Shown here one piece after another: positions 53,240 through 62,671 of a DNA stretch of 64,000 nt. The position numbers and the translations under genes are program-made. Below the pieces are notes generated by a model, which worked only from the letters and a program-made list of their open reading frames with translations, had not been told where the DNA came from and made no database searches. Positions within the stretch are counted from its first letter, which is position 1. Each line of letters opens with the position of its first letter. Source of the stretch: Corynebacterium pseudodiphtheriticum DSM 44287 (lineage in GTDB: Bacteria; Actinomycetota; Actinomycetes; Mycobacteriales; Mycobacteriaceae); assembly GCF_000688415.1 (NCBI RefSeq), contig NZ_JIAH01000010.1:1-64000 (forward strand). The letters run 5' to 3'.

Positions 53240-55571
53240 CGTAGTGGTCCCCGTTGTGTTGATTTTCCTTACGCGCCTCGGTGCCGCGTGAGGTCTCGCT
53301 CTGTTCGGCTTTCCGGTGCTTTCCGCTCTGCTCGGAATCCTCTGACTCCGTGTTGGACTCTGCCTTCTGCTCCGGCGCTTCCGCCTGCTTTTCGGTTTGC
53401 TTATCCGCTGCAGCTTCTAGCTCCTCGAGCGCCTGGAGTTCTTCCAGCTTCGGCAAGCCGGTCACACCCACGGCGTTGTTTTCGCCAAAGATCAAACCGA
53501 TTTCGCCTTCTTCAACAGAATGCTCACCAGCCCCCGCGCCTGCACCGGTGGCGTTGCCACCTTTTTGCGCTTGCGCTTGTGCTTGCTGTCGACGCTGACG
53601 AGCCAGCAGCGAAGCCTCCAACAAAGACAAGCGCTTCGGCGGTTCCTCGCCACGCTCTTTTGCTAATTCCGCTGGGGTTTTCACCGGCTCGAAACCAGCC
53701 TGCTGCGGGAAGCGCACGTCGGTATCGAAGATGTCGACCCGCTGCGGGTCGATGCCGTCGAAAATGGCTTCCAGGTCCGGCCGACGCAAAGTTTCTTTTT
53801 CCAGCAGTTGCAACGCGAGCTTATCCAGGTAGCCGCGGTGCTCAGACAAAATCGAATAAGCCTTACGGTGCGCGTTATCCAGCAGGAATTGCAGCTCCTG
53901 GTCGATGGTCTGCGCGACCTGCTCGGAATAGCCCGAGGTGCCACCGCCACCACGCCCCGAAAACGGATCGCCTTGTTCTTCGCCATATTTCACTGTGCCC
54001 AGCGCCGGCGAGAAACCATATTCGGTGATCATGGCGCGGGCGATCTTGGTTGCTTGTTCAATATCGCTGGATGCGCCCGTCGTCGGGGTGCCGAACACCA
54101 GCTCTTCCGCTGCGCGTCCGCCCATGGCGAAAACCAAGCGCGCGAACATTTCTTCGCGGTTGTACATGCCCTTGTCGTCTTCTTGCGCGGTCATCGCGTG
54201 CCCACCAGTGCGCCCACGTGCCAAGATGGTCACCTTGTACACGCGCTCAATATCGCGCAACGCCCAAGCAGCCAAGGTATGACCACCTTCGTGGTAAGCA
54301 GTGACCTTCTTTTCATGTTCGGAAATAACCTTGGAGGAACGACGCGGCCCACCCACCACGCGATCGGTGGCTTCTTCCAAAGCATCGGCAGTAATCACGT
54401 TGCCGCCGATACGCGCGGTCAGCAGCGCTGCCTCGTTAAGCACGTTCGCCAAATCTGCACCAGACATGCCCGCGGTACGCTTGGCCAACTGCGTCACGTC
54501 GACGTGCTTAGCCAACGGTTTGCCTTCAGAGTGCACACGCAGGATCGCCTCGCGTCCCTTCAAATCCGGCGGGGTTACCGGAATCTGCCGGTCGAAACGG
54601 CCCGGGCGCAACAAGGCCGGGTCCAGAATATCCGGACGGTTAGTCGCAGCGATCAAAATCACGCCTTCGCGGTCGCCGAAACCATCCATCTCCACCAACA
54701 TCTGGTTCAACGTTTGCTCACGCTCATCGTGCCCGCCGCCGGTGCCAGAACCACGCTGGCGTCCCACTGCGTCAATCTCGTCAATAAAGATGATGCACGG
54801 CGAATTTTCTTTCGCAGTTTTGAACAAATCGCGCACGCGGGAAGCACCCACGCCGACGAACATTTCCACGAAATCCGAACCCGAAATCGTATAAAACGGC
54901 ACCCCGGCCTCACCGGCAACAGCCCGTGCCAGCAAGGTTTTACCGGTGCCCGGCGGGCCATACAGCAGCACGCCGCGCGGGATCTTCGCCCCCAGTTCGT
55001 GGTAGCGGGTGGGGTCTTCCAAGAAATCCTTGATCTCGTGCAACTCGTCGACGGCTTCGTCGGCACCCGCCACATCCTGGAAAGTGTTGGTGGGCATATC
55101 TTTGGTGAGCTCTTTGGCCTTGTTGCCGCCAATGCCCAACATGCTGCCTTTTTGCATGCGTGTGAGGAAGAAAAACAGCAGACCAAACAGCAGCAGCATC
55201 GGCAGCATGAACGAAAGCATGCTCATCAAGAAGCTGTCGCTGGTGACGTTCGTGTCGTATTCGTCGACTTTGCCGTCTTGCACCGCGCCAAAAACCTCAG
55301 GGGCCGAACGTGCTGGGTACTGGGCAATGACGGAATCGACACCTTCTTGCTCGTCCACAGTGATCGGCTCGCGCAGCTCCAGGCGCAGCGTTTGCTCACG
55401 GTCGTCGATCTGTGCCTTCTCGACGTTTTCGTCCTGCAGCTGCTCCAGCGCAAGCGAAGTCTCCACATCGAGGAAGTGACGGGTATCGTCGCTCAGCCGA
55501 GTAACGGTGAACAACAGCATCAAAAGCACGGCCGCGCCGGCTCCGATTTGAATAATGCGTTTGTTTTTCAT
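53232..55571 (-). CDS. ftsH: ATP-dependent zinc metalloprotease FtsH
   Basis: FtsH is the membrane-bound AAA+ protease for misfolded and regulatory membrane proteins. The 779-residue protein has two membrane helices (near 10-25 and 113-133), an AAA domain with [23 protein letters not shown] and the SRH region, and the protease site HEGGH (residues around 428). A C-terminal tail of about 180 residues is rich in Glu, Gln and Ala and is probably disordered. It is downstream of hpt and upstream of the fol genes, a conserved actinobacterial order. Confidence 0.95.
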   Translation of the reverse strand: MKNKRIIQIGAGAAVLLMLLFTVTRLSDDTRHFLDVETSLALEQLQDENVEKAQIDDREQTLRLELREPITVDEQEGVDSVIAQYPARSAPEVFGAVQDGKVDEYDTNVTSDSFLMSMLSFMLPMLLLFGLLFFFLTRMQKGSMLGIGGNKAKELTKDMPTNTFQDVAGADEAVDELHEIKDFLEDPTRYHELGAKIPRGVLLYGPPGTGKTLLARAVAGEAGVPFYTISGSDFVEMFVGVGASRVRDLFKTAKENSPCIIFIDEIDAVGRQRGSGTGGGHDEREQTLNQMLVEMDGFGDREGVILIAATNRPDILDPALLRPGRFDRQIPVTPPDLKGREAILRVHSEGKPLAKHVDVTQLAKRTAGMSGADLANVLNEAALLTARIGGNVITADALEEATDRVVGGPRRSSKVISEHEKKVTAYHEGGHTLAAWALRDIERVYKVTILARGRTGGHAMTAQEDDKGMYNREEMFARLVFAMGGRAAEELVFGTPTTGASSDIEQATKIARAMITEYGFSPALGTVKYGEEQGDPFSGRGGGGTSGYSEQVAQTIDQELQFLLDNAHRKAYSILSEHRGYLDKLALQLLEKETLRRPDLEAIFDGIDPQRVDIFDTDVRFPQQAGFEPVKTPAELAKERGEEPPKRLSLLEASLLARQRRQQAQAQAQKGGNATGAGAGAGEHSVEEGEIGLIFGENNAVGVTGLPKLEELQALEELEAAADKQTEKQAEAPEQKAESNTESEDSEQSGKHRKAEQSETSRGTEARKENQHNGDHYDD

Positions 55572-55620
55572 GAATCCTATTTACGAGCAGTACACAATGA
55601 CAATGGTGTGCCAGGTGCGA

Positions 55621-56232
55621 TTACGACGAATAAACGTCCGGGTGCAGCGTGCCAACATAAGGCAAGTCGCGGTAGCTTTCCGCGTAATCCAGTCCGTAAC
55701 CGATGACAAATTCGTTCGGGATGTCGAAACCCACGTCGTACAGATCCAACTTCGCGGTGACGACCTCCGGCTTGCGCAACAGAGTGATCACGTTCAGCGA
55801 CTTCGGGTTCCGGTTACGCAGGTTGCGCACCAGCCAGGACAGCGTCAAGCCAGAATCGATGATGTCCTCGACGATCAACACGTCCTTGCCTTCAATGTCG
55901 CGATCCAGATCTTTCAAGATCCGCACCACGCCAGACGACGTCGTCGAGTTGCCGTAGGAGGACACTGCCATAAATTCCATCTCACTCGGGATGGAAAGCT
56001 CACGGGCGAAATCGGTCAAAAACACCGCTGCACCCTTCAACACGCACACCAGCAGCAAATCGTTGCCCGCGTAGTCTTTGGACACCTTGTCCGCCAGTGC
56101 CTTGATGCGTTGTTTGATTTCTTCTTCGCTGATCAGCACCGATTCAACATCGCGGCCGTAGCGATTTTCCGGGACGTCGTAGAATTTATCGTCGACGGAT
56201 TTTTCCACCGTGGTGTGAGTGTGATCTGCCAT
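55621..56232 (-). CDS. hpt: Hypoxanthine phosphoribosyltransferase
   Basis: This salvage enzyme makes IMP and GMP from hypoxanthine/guanine and PRPP. The 203-residue protein has the PRPP loop [17 protein letters not shown] (near 118-134), [20 protein letters not shown] and the flexible-loop [11 protein letters not shown]. It lies between tilS and ftsH, the standard tilS-hpt-ftsH order. It may be translated from the same transcript. Confidence 0.94.
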   Translation of the reverse strand: MADHTHTTVEKSVDDKFYDVPENRYGRDVESVLISEEEIKQRIKALADKVSKDYAGNDLLLVCVLKGAAVFLTDFARELSIPSEMEFMAVSSYGNSTTSSGVVRILKDLDRDIEGKDVLIVEDIIDSGLTLSWLVRNLRNRNPKSLNVITLLRKPEVVTAKLDLYDVGFDIPNEFVIGYGLDYAESYRDLPYVGTLHPDVYSS

Positions 56233-56316
56233 GGTTGGCCTTTCGGTGAGGCTGTGCGGTTGAGCGTGTTAAGCGCCTAGCGCGGGAAGCGCTGCGGCTT
56301 TCATGAAGTTGTTGTA

Positions 56317-57576
56317 TCACGTACTGCTTGTCGACGGCTGGCTGTCGTCGCCAAGCGAGCTGTGTAATAGCACCAGTTTGCCAGCTTGGCGTGCCAGTTC
56401 CAACCCGTTGCCAACAGAAACAGCACCTTGCCCATGCCAGTCATGGATGAACGCAATACTAGCCTCTAATGTGCTCGCGCTGACTCGCGCCCCATGCCGC
56501 TGCAAAAACTTCGCGATAGCCCGGCGCGCCAGTGGTGGAGGGCCTAGCTCGGCGATTTCCAGAGCCGGCGGTTGCTGCGTGGCTGGCTCCGTGGAGGGCT
56601 TAGTGGCCGGCTGCGTGGAGGGCTCAGCTGGTTGCGTAGCTGGCTCAGTGCATTGCTCTGTGGCAGCCGTTGCACGTTCGAGCTTCGGCGTAAGTGTGTG
56701 CAAGTAGTCGTCATCTTCCCGCAACAACTCGGCTGCGCGCACCAACGGAGCCGTGGCATCGCCGCCGATAATCTGATCCAACAACGGAAGCACTTGCCGA
56801 CGAATAGCGACGCGACGAAAAGCCTCGTCAGTGTTGTGCGGATCATTCCACGCAGCAACCCCGAGTTCCCGGCACGCACCAACCGTGTGGACACGGCGGA
56901 TCCCCAGCAGCGGGCGCAGCAACGTGTGCCCTTGATAATCAGACACCTCCCCCATTGCGCTAGCCTTGCCACGCAGCAAGCCGAGCAGCAATGTTTCTGC
57001 TTGGTCATCGCCAGTATGCGCCAGCAAAATTGGGCGGTCGCCTGCGAGATCGCCCAAAGCCTGATAGCGAGCATGACGTGCGGCGGCTTCCAACGGTTCG
57101 CCGACCACGCGCACAGAAACCACTTGCCCGCTCAGACCCCACTGACCAACCTGGCCAATGGCGCCTTCGCTGACCGCGCGGGAGCCGTCCTGCAAACCGT
57201 GATCAATACTCACGACGTGTGCCGGGAGTTTTTCAGCCGCCGCGGCGGCCGCTAAAGCCAGCGAATCGGGGCCGCCGCTGACTGCGATGACAAATTCGAC
57301 GCCCCCATGCTCGTCCGCCCAGCGCTCGTCCGTGCCGTGTTTATCCGCCCAGTGTTTGTTTCCCCCGTGCTCGTCCCTCCAGCGCTGAACAGCGCCCCGC
57401 AGCGCAGTGCGCACCTGCAGAAAATGCGGAGACCGCCTGGGCCAAAAAGGCGCAACTCTGCCATCCAATCTTGCGCCGTCGTCCGAACCTGTGGCGTGGT
57501 CCAGTCTTGCACGGTCGCCCAGTCCTGTGCCGTCGTGCGATCGTGTGCCGTCGTCACGCATATTCTCCCCCCCCAC
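56317..57576 (-). CDS. tilS: tRNA(Ile)-lysidine synthetase
   Basis: TilS changes the wobble cytidine of tRNA-Ile2 to lysidine. The 419-residue protein has the PP-loop ATP motif SGGPDS (near 102-107), HVVSIDHGLQDGS and HTGDDQAETLLLGLLRG. It has two low-complexity regions: an N-terminal extension with RWRDEHGGNKHW/RWADEHGG repeats (about 60-95) and a Thr/Pro/Glu-rich repeat insertion (about 315-345, TEPATQPAEPSTQPATK). The start GTG is adjacent to the dacB stop and in a run of G; ATG 57561 is an alternative. Confidence 0.88.
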   Translation of the reverse strand: MGGENMRDDGTRSHDGTGLGDRARLDHATGSDDGARLDGRVAPFWPRRSPHFLQVRTALRGAVQRWRDEHGGNKHWADKHGTDERWADEHGGVEFVIAVSGGPDSLALAAAAAAEKLPAHVVSIDHGLQDGSRAVSEGAIGQVGQWGLSGQVVSVRVVGEPLEAAARHARYQALGDLAGDRPILLAHTGDDQAETLLLGLLRGKASAMGEVSDYQGHTLLRPLLGIRRVHTVGACRELGVAAWNDPHNTDEAFRRVAIRRQVLPLLDQIIGGDATAPLVRAAELLREDDDYLHTLTPKLERATAATEQCTEPATQPAEPSTQPATKPSTEPATQQPPALEIAELGPPPLARRAIAKFLQRHGARVSASTLEASIAFIHDWHGQGAVSVGNGLELARQAGKLVLLHSSLGDDSQPSTSST

Positions 57577-58914
57577 CTAATGCTCACGCAAAGCAGAAAC
57601 GAATTCATCCAATTGCGCCCGAGCAGGCAAAATGGGGGCATCATTCACCAACAAACTGTAGGCATAAGTATGCCCAGACTTTCCTGTGACAATACCCACC
57701 AGCGCCGAAGTATCAGTCAAAGTGCCGGTTTTTGCCCGCGCATAACCACGTGCAGAAAGCTCAGCGTAACGATCGTCCAGCGTGCCATCACCACCAGCGA
57801 CGGGAAGCAAATCCAACAAACTACGTAAATCCCCAACGCTTCCAGAATCCGCCGCTGCAGCGTCGGTAGTAAATGCAGCGTCGGTAGTTTCGGCCACATC
57901 CGCACCCGAACCACGGGCCGCCACCTGCAAACACTGCAGCAACGTCGCCGGGGTCAAGCGATTATCCGAAGACAAACCAGAATTATCCCGCAGAGCTGCA
58001 CCTGTGACATCCACGCCAATTTCACTCAAAACCTGCAAAGTAGCAGAGGTAGCATCCGCAAACGTCGCCGGTTGTTTACCACGAGCAATGGCTATTTCGC
58101 GGCCGATGGCCTCTGCCATGACGTTATCGGAGTGCTTAATCATCAACTCCAGCCGCTCGCGCAAGATCGGTGATTTCATCACGGCAACCTCCGGCATCGA
58201 CGGCGCGCCGTCGTGAATGCCCACCTGGGTTGCCCCAACCCGATCCGCCAACGCCTGGGCAACGTCAAACGCCGGGGAGGTTGAACGCGGCACGTCACCG
58301 GTAGTCGCCCCAATGCGTGCTCCATGCAACATGGCTGGTTCCATCGGGGCAATATAACCTTCGGCAACATTCGCCGGATCCCAACCCTCCGCCTGCGTGG
58401 GCCCATCCCACAAACTGGTGTCGATCTCCACGGAATCGGCCTGGCCAATCACCGCCGCAGCGGCATCCAAATCAGCATCATCCAGCCACACATCACCGGC
58501 AGCACGAATCACCACGCGCCCGCCGTCCTGCTCAATCACCGTGTGCAGGCGCTTATCCAGGTCCATAGTGGCCAACGCAGCAGTCGCGGTGAGTACCTTC
58601 GTAGACGAAGCAGGCACAAACTGCTGCTGTGCATTGTGCTCATAAACCAAGTGCTGGCTGTTTAAATCAAACACGGACGCGCCCACCGAACCAGCAATCG
58701 CCGGTGGCTGAAAACCAGCGGCAGGGCTGGCGTTGCCGTTGGCGTCGGCAAGCGCAGGGTCAACGGGCGTAACCGGCAGCTCCGCAGGGGCGAGCTCATA
58801 GGCCGGCGCAGATTCCACCTCGCTATAAGCCTGGTGGTAAGCCACACCGACCGTCGCCGTAGCAGCAACAACAACGACGGCGACTACTACCGATACCCAC
58901 CAGAAAACTTTCAT
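57577..58914 (-). CDS. dacB: D-alanyl-D-alanine carboxypeptidase/endopeptidase (PBP4, DacB)
   Basis: This low-molecular-weight class C penicillin-binding protein trims or cuts peptidoglycan cross-links. From ATG 58914 the protein has 445 residues, with a membrane anchor (VFWWVSVVVAVVVVAATATV near 3-22), the serine motif SSTK in VPASSTKVLTAT, SDN in IKHSDNVMAEAIG and KTG in RAKTGTLTDTSALVG. The three S13 motifs are in the usual order. It stands upstream of tilS, as in other actinobacteria, and is divergent from ppa. Confidence 0.9.
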   Translation of the reverse strand: MKVFWWVSVVVAVVVVAATATVGVAYHQAYSEVESAPAYELAPAELPVTPVDPALADANGNASPAAGFQPPAIAGSVGASVFDLNSQHLVYEHNAQQQFVPASSTKVLTATAALATMDLDKRLHTVIEQDGGRVVIRAAGDVWLDDADLDAAAAVIGQADSVEIDTSLWDGPTQAEGWDPANVAEGYIAPMEPAMLHGARIGATTGDVPRSTSPAFDVAQALADRVGATQVGIHDGAPSMPEVAVMKSPILRERLELMIKHSDNVMAEAIGREIAIARGKQPATFADATSATLQVLSEIGVDVTGAALRDNSGLSSDNRLTPATLLQCLQVAARGSGADVAETTDAAFTTDAAAADSGSVGDLRSLLDLLPVAGGDGTLDDRYAELSARGYARAKTGTLTDTSALVGIVTGKSGHTYAYSLLVNDAPILPARAQLDEFVSALREH

Positions 58915-59088
58915 GGCGTTCGATTCTAGCGCGGATACCGCACGACACCCGCCCGGCTGGCCAAGGCAGGTAAACTGTGCAAACGACTGCAATCACTGAC
59001 CCCGCCAGCTGGCAAGCACGCCGGCTGCAGAAGTGATTGAAGATGACCGTTGAATTCTCACTAACTCGCACCAGGAAAGGTGGATGCA

Positions 59089-59565
59089 ATGAGCGTTGAA
59101 GTAACCATTGAAATCCCACGCGGTTCCCGCAACAAATACGAGATCGACCACGAATCAGGCAAGGTCTACCTGGACCGCTACCTGTTCACCCCAATGGCCT
59201 ACCCGGCTGACTACGGCTTCATCGACCACACCCTCGGCGAAGACGGCGACCCGTTGGATGCGCTGGTCATCCTGCCAGAGCCAGTGTTCCCGGGCGTGGT
59301 TGTGGAATCGCGCATCGTCGGCGTATTCAAGATGACCGACGAAGCCGGTGGCGACGACAAACTGCTGGCCGTGGTCGACGACCCACGTTGGGCGCACATC
59401 CAGGACATTGACGACGTCGACCAGCACACCAAGGACGAGATCGAGCACTTCTTCACCCGTTACAAGGACCTGGAGCCAAACAAGGAAGTCACCGGTTCCG
59501 GTTGGGGCGACAAGGCTGAGGCAGAAAAGATCCACGCTGAGGCGCTGGAGCGTTACAAGGGCTAG
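59089..59565 (+). CDS. ppa: Inorganic pyrophosphatase (family I)
   Basis: This enzyme hydrolyses pyrophosphate to drive biosynthesis. The 158-residue protein carries [13 protein letters not shown] near the start and the metal motif [10 protein letters not shown] (near 50-60), then [15 protein letters not shown]. An AGGAAAGGTGG site points to the ATG at 59089. Another ATG nine bases upstream is too close to that site. The gene is divergent from dacB. Confidence 0.95.
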   Translation: MSVEVTIEIPRGSRNKYEIDHESGKVYLDRYLFTPMAYPADYGFIDHTLGEDGDPLDALVILPEPVFPGVVVESRIVGVFKMTDEAGGDDKLLAVVDDPRWAHIQDIDDVDQHTKDEIEHFFTRYKDLEPNKEVTGSGWGDKAEAEKIHAEALERYKG

Positions 59566-59674
59566 GTTGTAGCTTGTTGTAGCCAGCATGGGGTGGTGCG
59601 AGCCGCGCGTGAGCGTGCTTCGGGGGGGGCGTGTGGGGTGCGGCTCGTGCGTTTCGTGCGGCCTGATTCGTGAG

Positions 59675-59746
59675 TTTGGTGCATTTTTACAAATAGGCCG
59701 CGAAAATCGGAGGTTTCAGGCCCACTATTTGTAAAAATGCACCAAA
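59675..59746. repeat. Long inverted repeat with 22-bp perfect arms
   Basis: The arms at 59675-59696 and 59725-59746 are exact complements over 22 bp, from TTTGGTGCA outward to AAATAG inward. The 28-base loop itself starts and ends near GGCC. It lies between ppa and the DUF559-like gene, 34 bases before that gene's GTG. It has no T run, so it is not an ordinary terminator. Confidence 0.9.
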
Positions 59747-59779
59747 AACACAAATTCACAAGCTTTCGGGGGAATACGA

Positions 59780-60592
59780 GTGCACATTTTTCGGGGGAGG
59801 AATGCCGGCCAAAAAGCGGCACGGCACGGCGCGATCCGCATCGCCAACGGGCTTTACTTGTCTGGCAAGCCCACGCCGGAACAACTCGCGCGCATCATGA
59901 GCGAACAGTGGCCGGACTGCGCACTCGACGGCACGTCGGCTGCCTGCAAACACCTCGACCAACCGTTGAGTTTCCCGTTGGAGTTCCTGCGTGAATCGTC
60001 GCTGCCCGCAAGCAGCTATTTTAGGTCTCGACGCGCCCTCCCGAAAGGTGCGCTCACCTGGGACGGCGTCAATATTTGCAACCCTTTACAAGCCGTGGAA
60101 GCAATGCCGCATGACGACGCCGTCGCCTTCCTGGAAGCCTTTTACTCCGGCAAGGACGGGCGCCGGAGATTGCACGCGCACAAACAGGAATTCCGGCGTT
60201 TCCCGCACCAAGTCAAACGCGCTCTCGATGACGCTATTATCGGCACCGATAGCGTGCCGGAACGTCAACTCACTCGCGCCCTAGAGCAGCATTTCACAGT
60301 CCGAAATAACGTAAAGATCGGCCCTTACCACTGGGATCTGGTACTCGAGGACTACAAAATCGCCATCGAAGTCGACGGCTTTGCCTATCACCATGCGGAA
60401 AACCGTCGCCAGTTTGAGTTGGACCGCCACAAACTCAACGATGCCGTCCATCGCGGATGGACGCCGCTGCATTACACTGCGACGACAATTAGCCATTACC
60501 CGAAGTTCGTGGCGGAACACGTGCGAGCCATTGCCAAACGCAAGCGCCCGTTTGCGCGCCCACCATGGTTATGGCATCGGTTGTGGGACTGA
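59780..60592 (+). CDS. DUF559-like putative endonuclease-fold protein
   Basis: This 270-residue protein starts at GTG with a GGGGGAA site. The N-terminal half (RIANGLYLSGKPTPEQLARI) resembles the winged-helix region of AbiEi-like proteins. The C-terminal half has WDLVLEDYKIAIEVDGFAYHHAENRRQFELDRHKLN, the pattern of DUF559/Vsr-like PD-(D/E)xK nuclease folds, with Asp, Glu-x-Asp and His as candidate active residues. Paralogues of this type are common in corynebacteria and mycobacteria, with no established function. The hairpin upstream may control it. Confidence 0.7.
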   Translation: MHIFRGRNAGQKAARHGAIRIANGLYLSGKPTPEQLARIMSEQWPDCALDGTSAACKHLDQPLSFPLEFLRESSLPASSYFRSRRALPKGALTWDGVNICNPLQAVEAMPHDDAVAFLEAFYSGKDGRRRLHAHKQEFRRFPHQVKRALDDAIIGTDSVPERQLTRALEQHFTVRNNVKIGPYHWDLVLEDYKIAIEVDGFAYHHAENRRQFELDRHKLNDAVHRGWTPLHYTATTISHYPKFVAEHVRAIAKRKRPFARPPWLWHRLWD

Positions 60593-60762
60593 GCCGACGC
60601 GGGCTCGAACACTGCCAGACCACCCGCGGTGCCCGCCACGTGCACCGCCATACCACCCGCAGTGGCAACCGTCCGCACCACCAATCCGCGCCCGGTACCT
60701 GCGCCCGGCGGTAACCGCACGGTTACACCGCGAGAGCAAGCTTTTCGCACTAGGCTGGTGTC

Positions 60763-61089
60763 ATGAGCAACGAAGCCAACACGCAAGAAGTAACTGTCAA
60801 CGAAGTTTCTGTGCACGAGGTTCCCGCCAACGCGCAATTTATCGATGTGCGCGAACGCGACGAGTACGCCGCGGGGCATGCCATCGGCACGGTGAACTTT
60901 CCTTTGAGCGAGTTCGCAGAGTACGCCAGCCAGATCAACACTGACCAGGATGTCTACATCATTTGTAAGTCCGGTGGCCGTTCTGCCAAGGCCTGCGAAT
61001 ACCTAACGCAGGCAACCGGTGCCACCACGTTTAGCGTTGCCGGGGGCACGATGGCATGGAAGGACGCTGAGCTTCCGATGGAGCGCTAA
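60763..61089 (+). CDS. Rhodanese-like single-domain protein
   Basis: This 108-residue sulfurtransferase-type domain has FIDVRERDEYAAGHAIGTVN and the active-site loop IICKSGGRSAK with Cys at about 68. The N-terminal 20 residues are Glu/Val/Asn-rich and not part of the domain. The acceptor of the sulfur is unknown. The gene converges with the polyphosphate kinase gene, nine bases apart. Confidence 0.87.
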   Translation: MSNEANTQEVTVNEVSVHEVPANAQFIDVRERDEYAAGHAIGTVNFPLSEFAEYASQINTDQDVYIICKSGGRSAKACEYLTQATGATTFSVAGGTMAWKDAELPMER

Positions 61090-61098
61090 TTTTTAGCG

Positions 61099-61998
61099 CT
61101 AGTCCCCGATTTGATCGCGGCCGCGTTGAACGATCAGCGGGTCTGGTTCGCCGACCACGTCGTGGTCTTTGTTCGTGTATTCGAATTTGGAGAGCAGATA
61201 CCGCATGGCGTTGATGCGCCCGCGCTTTTTATCGTTAGATTTTATAGTGATCCAGGGCGATTCTTCGGTGTCTGTGTAGCGGAATTGTTCTTCCTTGGCG
61301 TTGGTGTAATCATCCCATTTGTCCAGGGAAGCCAAGTCCATCGGCGACAGTTTCCATTGGCGCACCGGGTCAATTTGCCGGATGGCAAACCGGGTGCGCT
61401 GCTCTTTTTTCGTCACCGAGAACCAGAACTTCGTCAGTGAAATTCCGGATCCTAAGATCATGTTTTCCAGCATCGGAACTTCGCGCAGAAATTCGGCATG
61501 TTGAGATTCGGTGCAAAAGCCCATGACGCGCTCCACTCCGGAGCGGTTGTACCAAGAGCGGTCGAAAAATACCATCTCGCCGCCGGCTGGGAAGTGTTGG
61601 ATATAGCGCTGGAAGTACCAGGAGGTGGATTCGCGTGGCGACGGCTTCTCGAGCGCGACGGTGCGTGCGCCGCGGGGGTTGAGGTGCTCGTTGAAGCGTT
61701 TGATCGTTCCGCCTTTACCTGCGGCGTCGCGGCCTTCGAAAAGGATGATGTGGCGCTGGCCGGTTTCTTTGGTCCAATTTTGGAATTTCAGCAGTTCGAT
61801 CTGCAGTGCGCGTTTCGTGCGTTCGTATTCTTCGCGCGTCATGCGCTCGTCATACGGATAGTTTTCCCGCCACGTGTCGACGGGTTCGCCGCTGGGGGTG
61901 ATCAGTGAGGGATCGTCTTCGTCGGAGTCATCGACGATGTAGCCGTCGGTTTCTGCGAGGTCGATGGTGGGGAGATCGTCTTCAATGTCGGCTGCCAT
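61099..61998 (-). CDS. ppk2: Polyphosphate kinase 2
   Basis: This PPK2 family enzyme transfers phosphate between polyphosphate and nucleotides. The 299-residue protein has the Walker A-like FEGRDAAGKGGTIKRF (near 91-106), the Asp/Arg motif FFDRSWYNRSGVERVMGFC and WFSVTKKEQRTRF. The N-terminal 50 residues are acidic. C. glutamicum carries a ppk2 gene next to porA, so the context is conserved. It is convergent with the rhodanese gene. Confidence 0.92.
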   Translation of the reverse strand: MAADIEDDLPTIDLAETDGYIVDDSDEDDPSLITPSGEPVDTWRENYPYDERMTREEYERTKRALQIELLKFQNWTKETGQRHIILFEGRDAAGKGGTIKRFNEHLNPRGARTVALEKPSPRESTSWYFQRYIQHFPAGGEMVFFDRSWYNRSGVERVMGFCTESQHAEFLREVPMLENMILGSGISLTKFWFSVTKKEQRTRFAIRQIDPVRQWKLSPMDLASLDKWDDYTNAKEEQFRYTDTEESPWITIKSNDKKRGRINAMRYLLSKFEYTNKDHDVVGEPDPLIVQRGRDQIGD

Positions 61999-62093
61999 GG
62001 TGCCAGTCTAGCCCGCTGTGTGTTTTCTGTCGCAAGTGTTGGGATAAACACTAAGTCTTTACACATTGTTCACTGCAAATTTCTCTGGCATGC

Positions 62094-62127
62094 AAAAAGC
62101 TCCCCCTCCGGATAGGAGAGAGAGCTT
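62094..62127 (-). terminator. Terminator of the por operon
   Basis: A stem made of AAGCTCCCCCTCC and GGAGAGAGAGCTT (with three mismatched pairs inside) has a 5-base loop. It is followed on the minus strand by TTTTT. It lies 29 bases after the porA-like stop codon. Confidence 0.75.
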
Positions 62128-62155
62128 AACCCTGGTGGCTATCTAGCCTGTGGGA

Positions 62156-62278
62156 TTACTTAGCCAGCTTCGCCAGGCCCTCGAAGCCTTCAACGATGTT
62201 CTTGAAAGCGCCGAAGATGTCCTTGAAGTTAACGGACATCTCAACGAAGTTGGAGGAAGTCTCTACAAGAGTGTTCAT
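62156..62278 (-). CDS. porA: PorA-like outer-membrane (mycomembrane) channel peptide
   Basis: This 40-residue peptide (MNTLVETSSNFVEM...KNIVEGFEGLAKLAK) follows an AAGGAGAT site. It has no signal peptide and forms an amphipathic helix, with Ser/Thr residues that could carry mycolic acid as in C. glutamicum PorA. The length is that of the 40-residue channel peptide known in C. jeikeium. Its position after a PorH-like gene, between groEL and ppk2, matches the por locus. The assignment is by size, helix pattern and context, because these peptides share little sequence. Confidence 0.8.
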   Translation of the reverse strand: MNTLVETSSNFVEMSVNFKDIFGAFKNIVEGFEGLAKLAK

Positions 62279-62310
62279 GTTTATCTCCTTGGAAGAAATA
62301 TGAAGTGAAA

Positions 62311-62331
62311 TGAGTGATGGTTAATCACTCA
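62311..62331. repeat. Small hairpin between the porH-like and porA-like genes
   Basis: TGAGTGAT and its complement ATCACTCA flank a 5-base loop in the 85-base spacer between the two coding regions. It could act as an mRNA processing or partial termination site and so set unequal amounts of the two peptides (inference). Confidence 0.55.
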
Positions 62332-62363
62332 CAAGAATTACCGGCAGCTTGGCCGTGAGATGA

Positions 62364-62561
62364 TTACTTAGCAGCTGGAGCGGTCGAGGAGCTGGAGCTC
62401 AGTGGCTCAAAGGCACCCTTGATAGCTCCATAGATACCGGTAGCTTCTTTGCCTTCAGCCCGTGGGGTGTAGAAGAATTCCAAGCCCTTGCTGATGTTCT
62501 CGAAAGCCTTGAAGAAGGTAACTGCGTTGTTCAGCTGATCCTGAATCATTTCAACGTTCAT
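62364..62561 (-). CDS. porH: PorH-like mycomembrane channel peptide
   Basis: This 65-residue peptide from ATG 62561 has a strong GAGGAGAA site. It has no signal peptide and is an amphipathic helix (MIQDQLNNAVTFFKAFENI) followed by a Ser/Ala-rich C terminus (PLSSSSSTAPAAK). PorH and PorA in C. glutamicum form a heteromeric cation channel and both carry mycolate on Ser. The gene order porH then porA downstream of groEL is the same. It is longer than C. glutamicum PorH (57 residues). Confidence 0.78.
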   Translation of the reverse strand: MNVEMIQDQLNNAVTFFKAFENISKGLEFFYTPRAEGKEATGIYGAIKGAFEPLSSSSSTAPAAK

Positions 62562-62643
62562 GAATTTCTCCTCATGAGAATTTCCCCGGCAATCCCAGGG
62601 GTGGATGTTCAATTTCCCGACGCCCCAGAGCGTCATGAGAATC

Positions 62644-62671
62644 ATTGTGTCACAGAATGATAAATTGTCAA
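62644..62671 (-). promoter_or_regulatory. Promoter of the por operon
   Basis: On the minus strand a perfect -35 TTGACA (62666-62671) and CACAAT (62644-62649) are separated by 16 bases. This puts the transcript start about 75 bases before the porH-like ATG. Confidence 0.55.
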
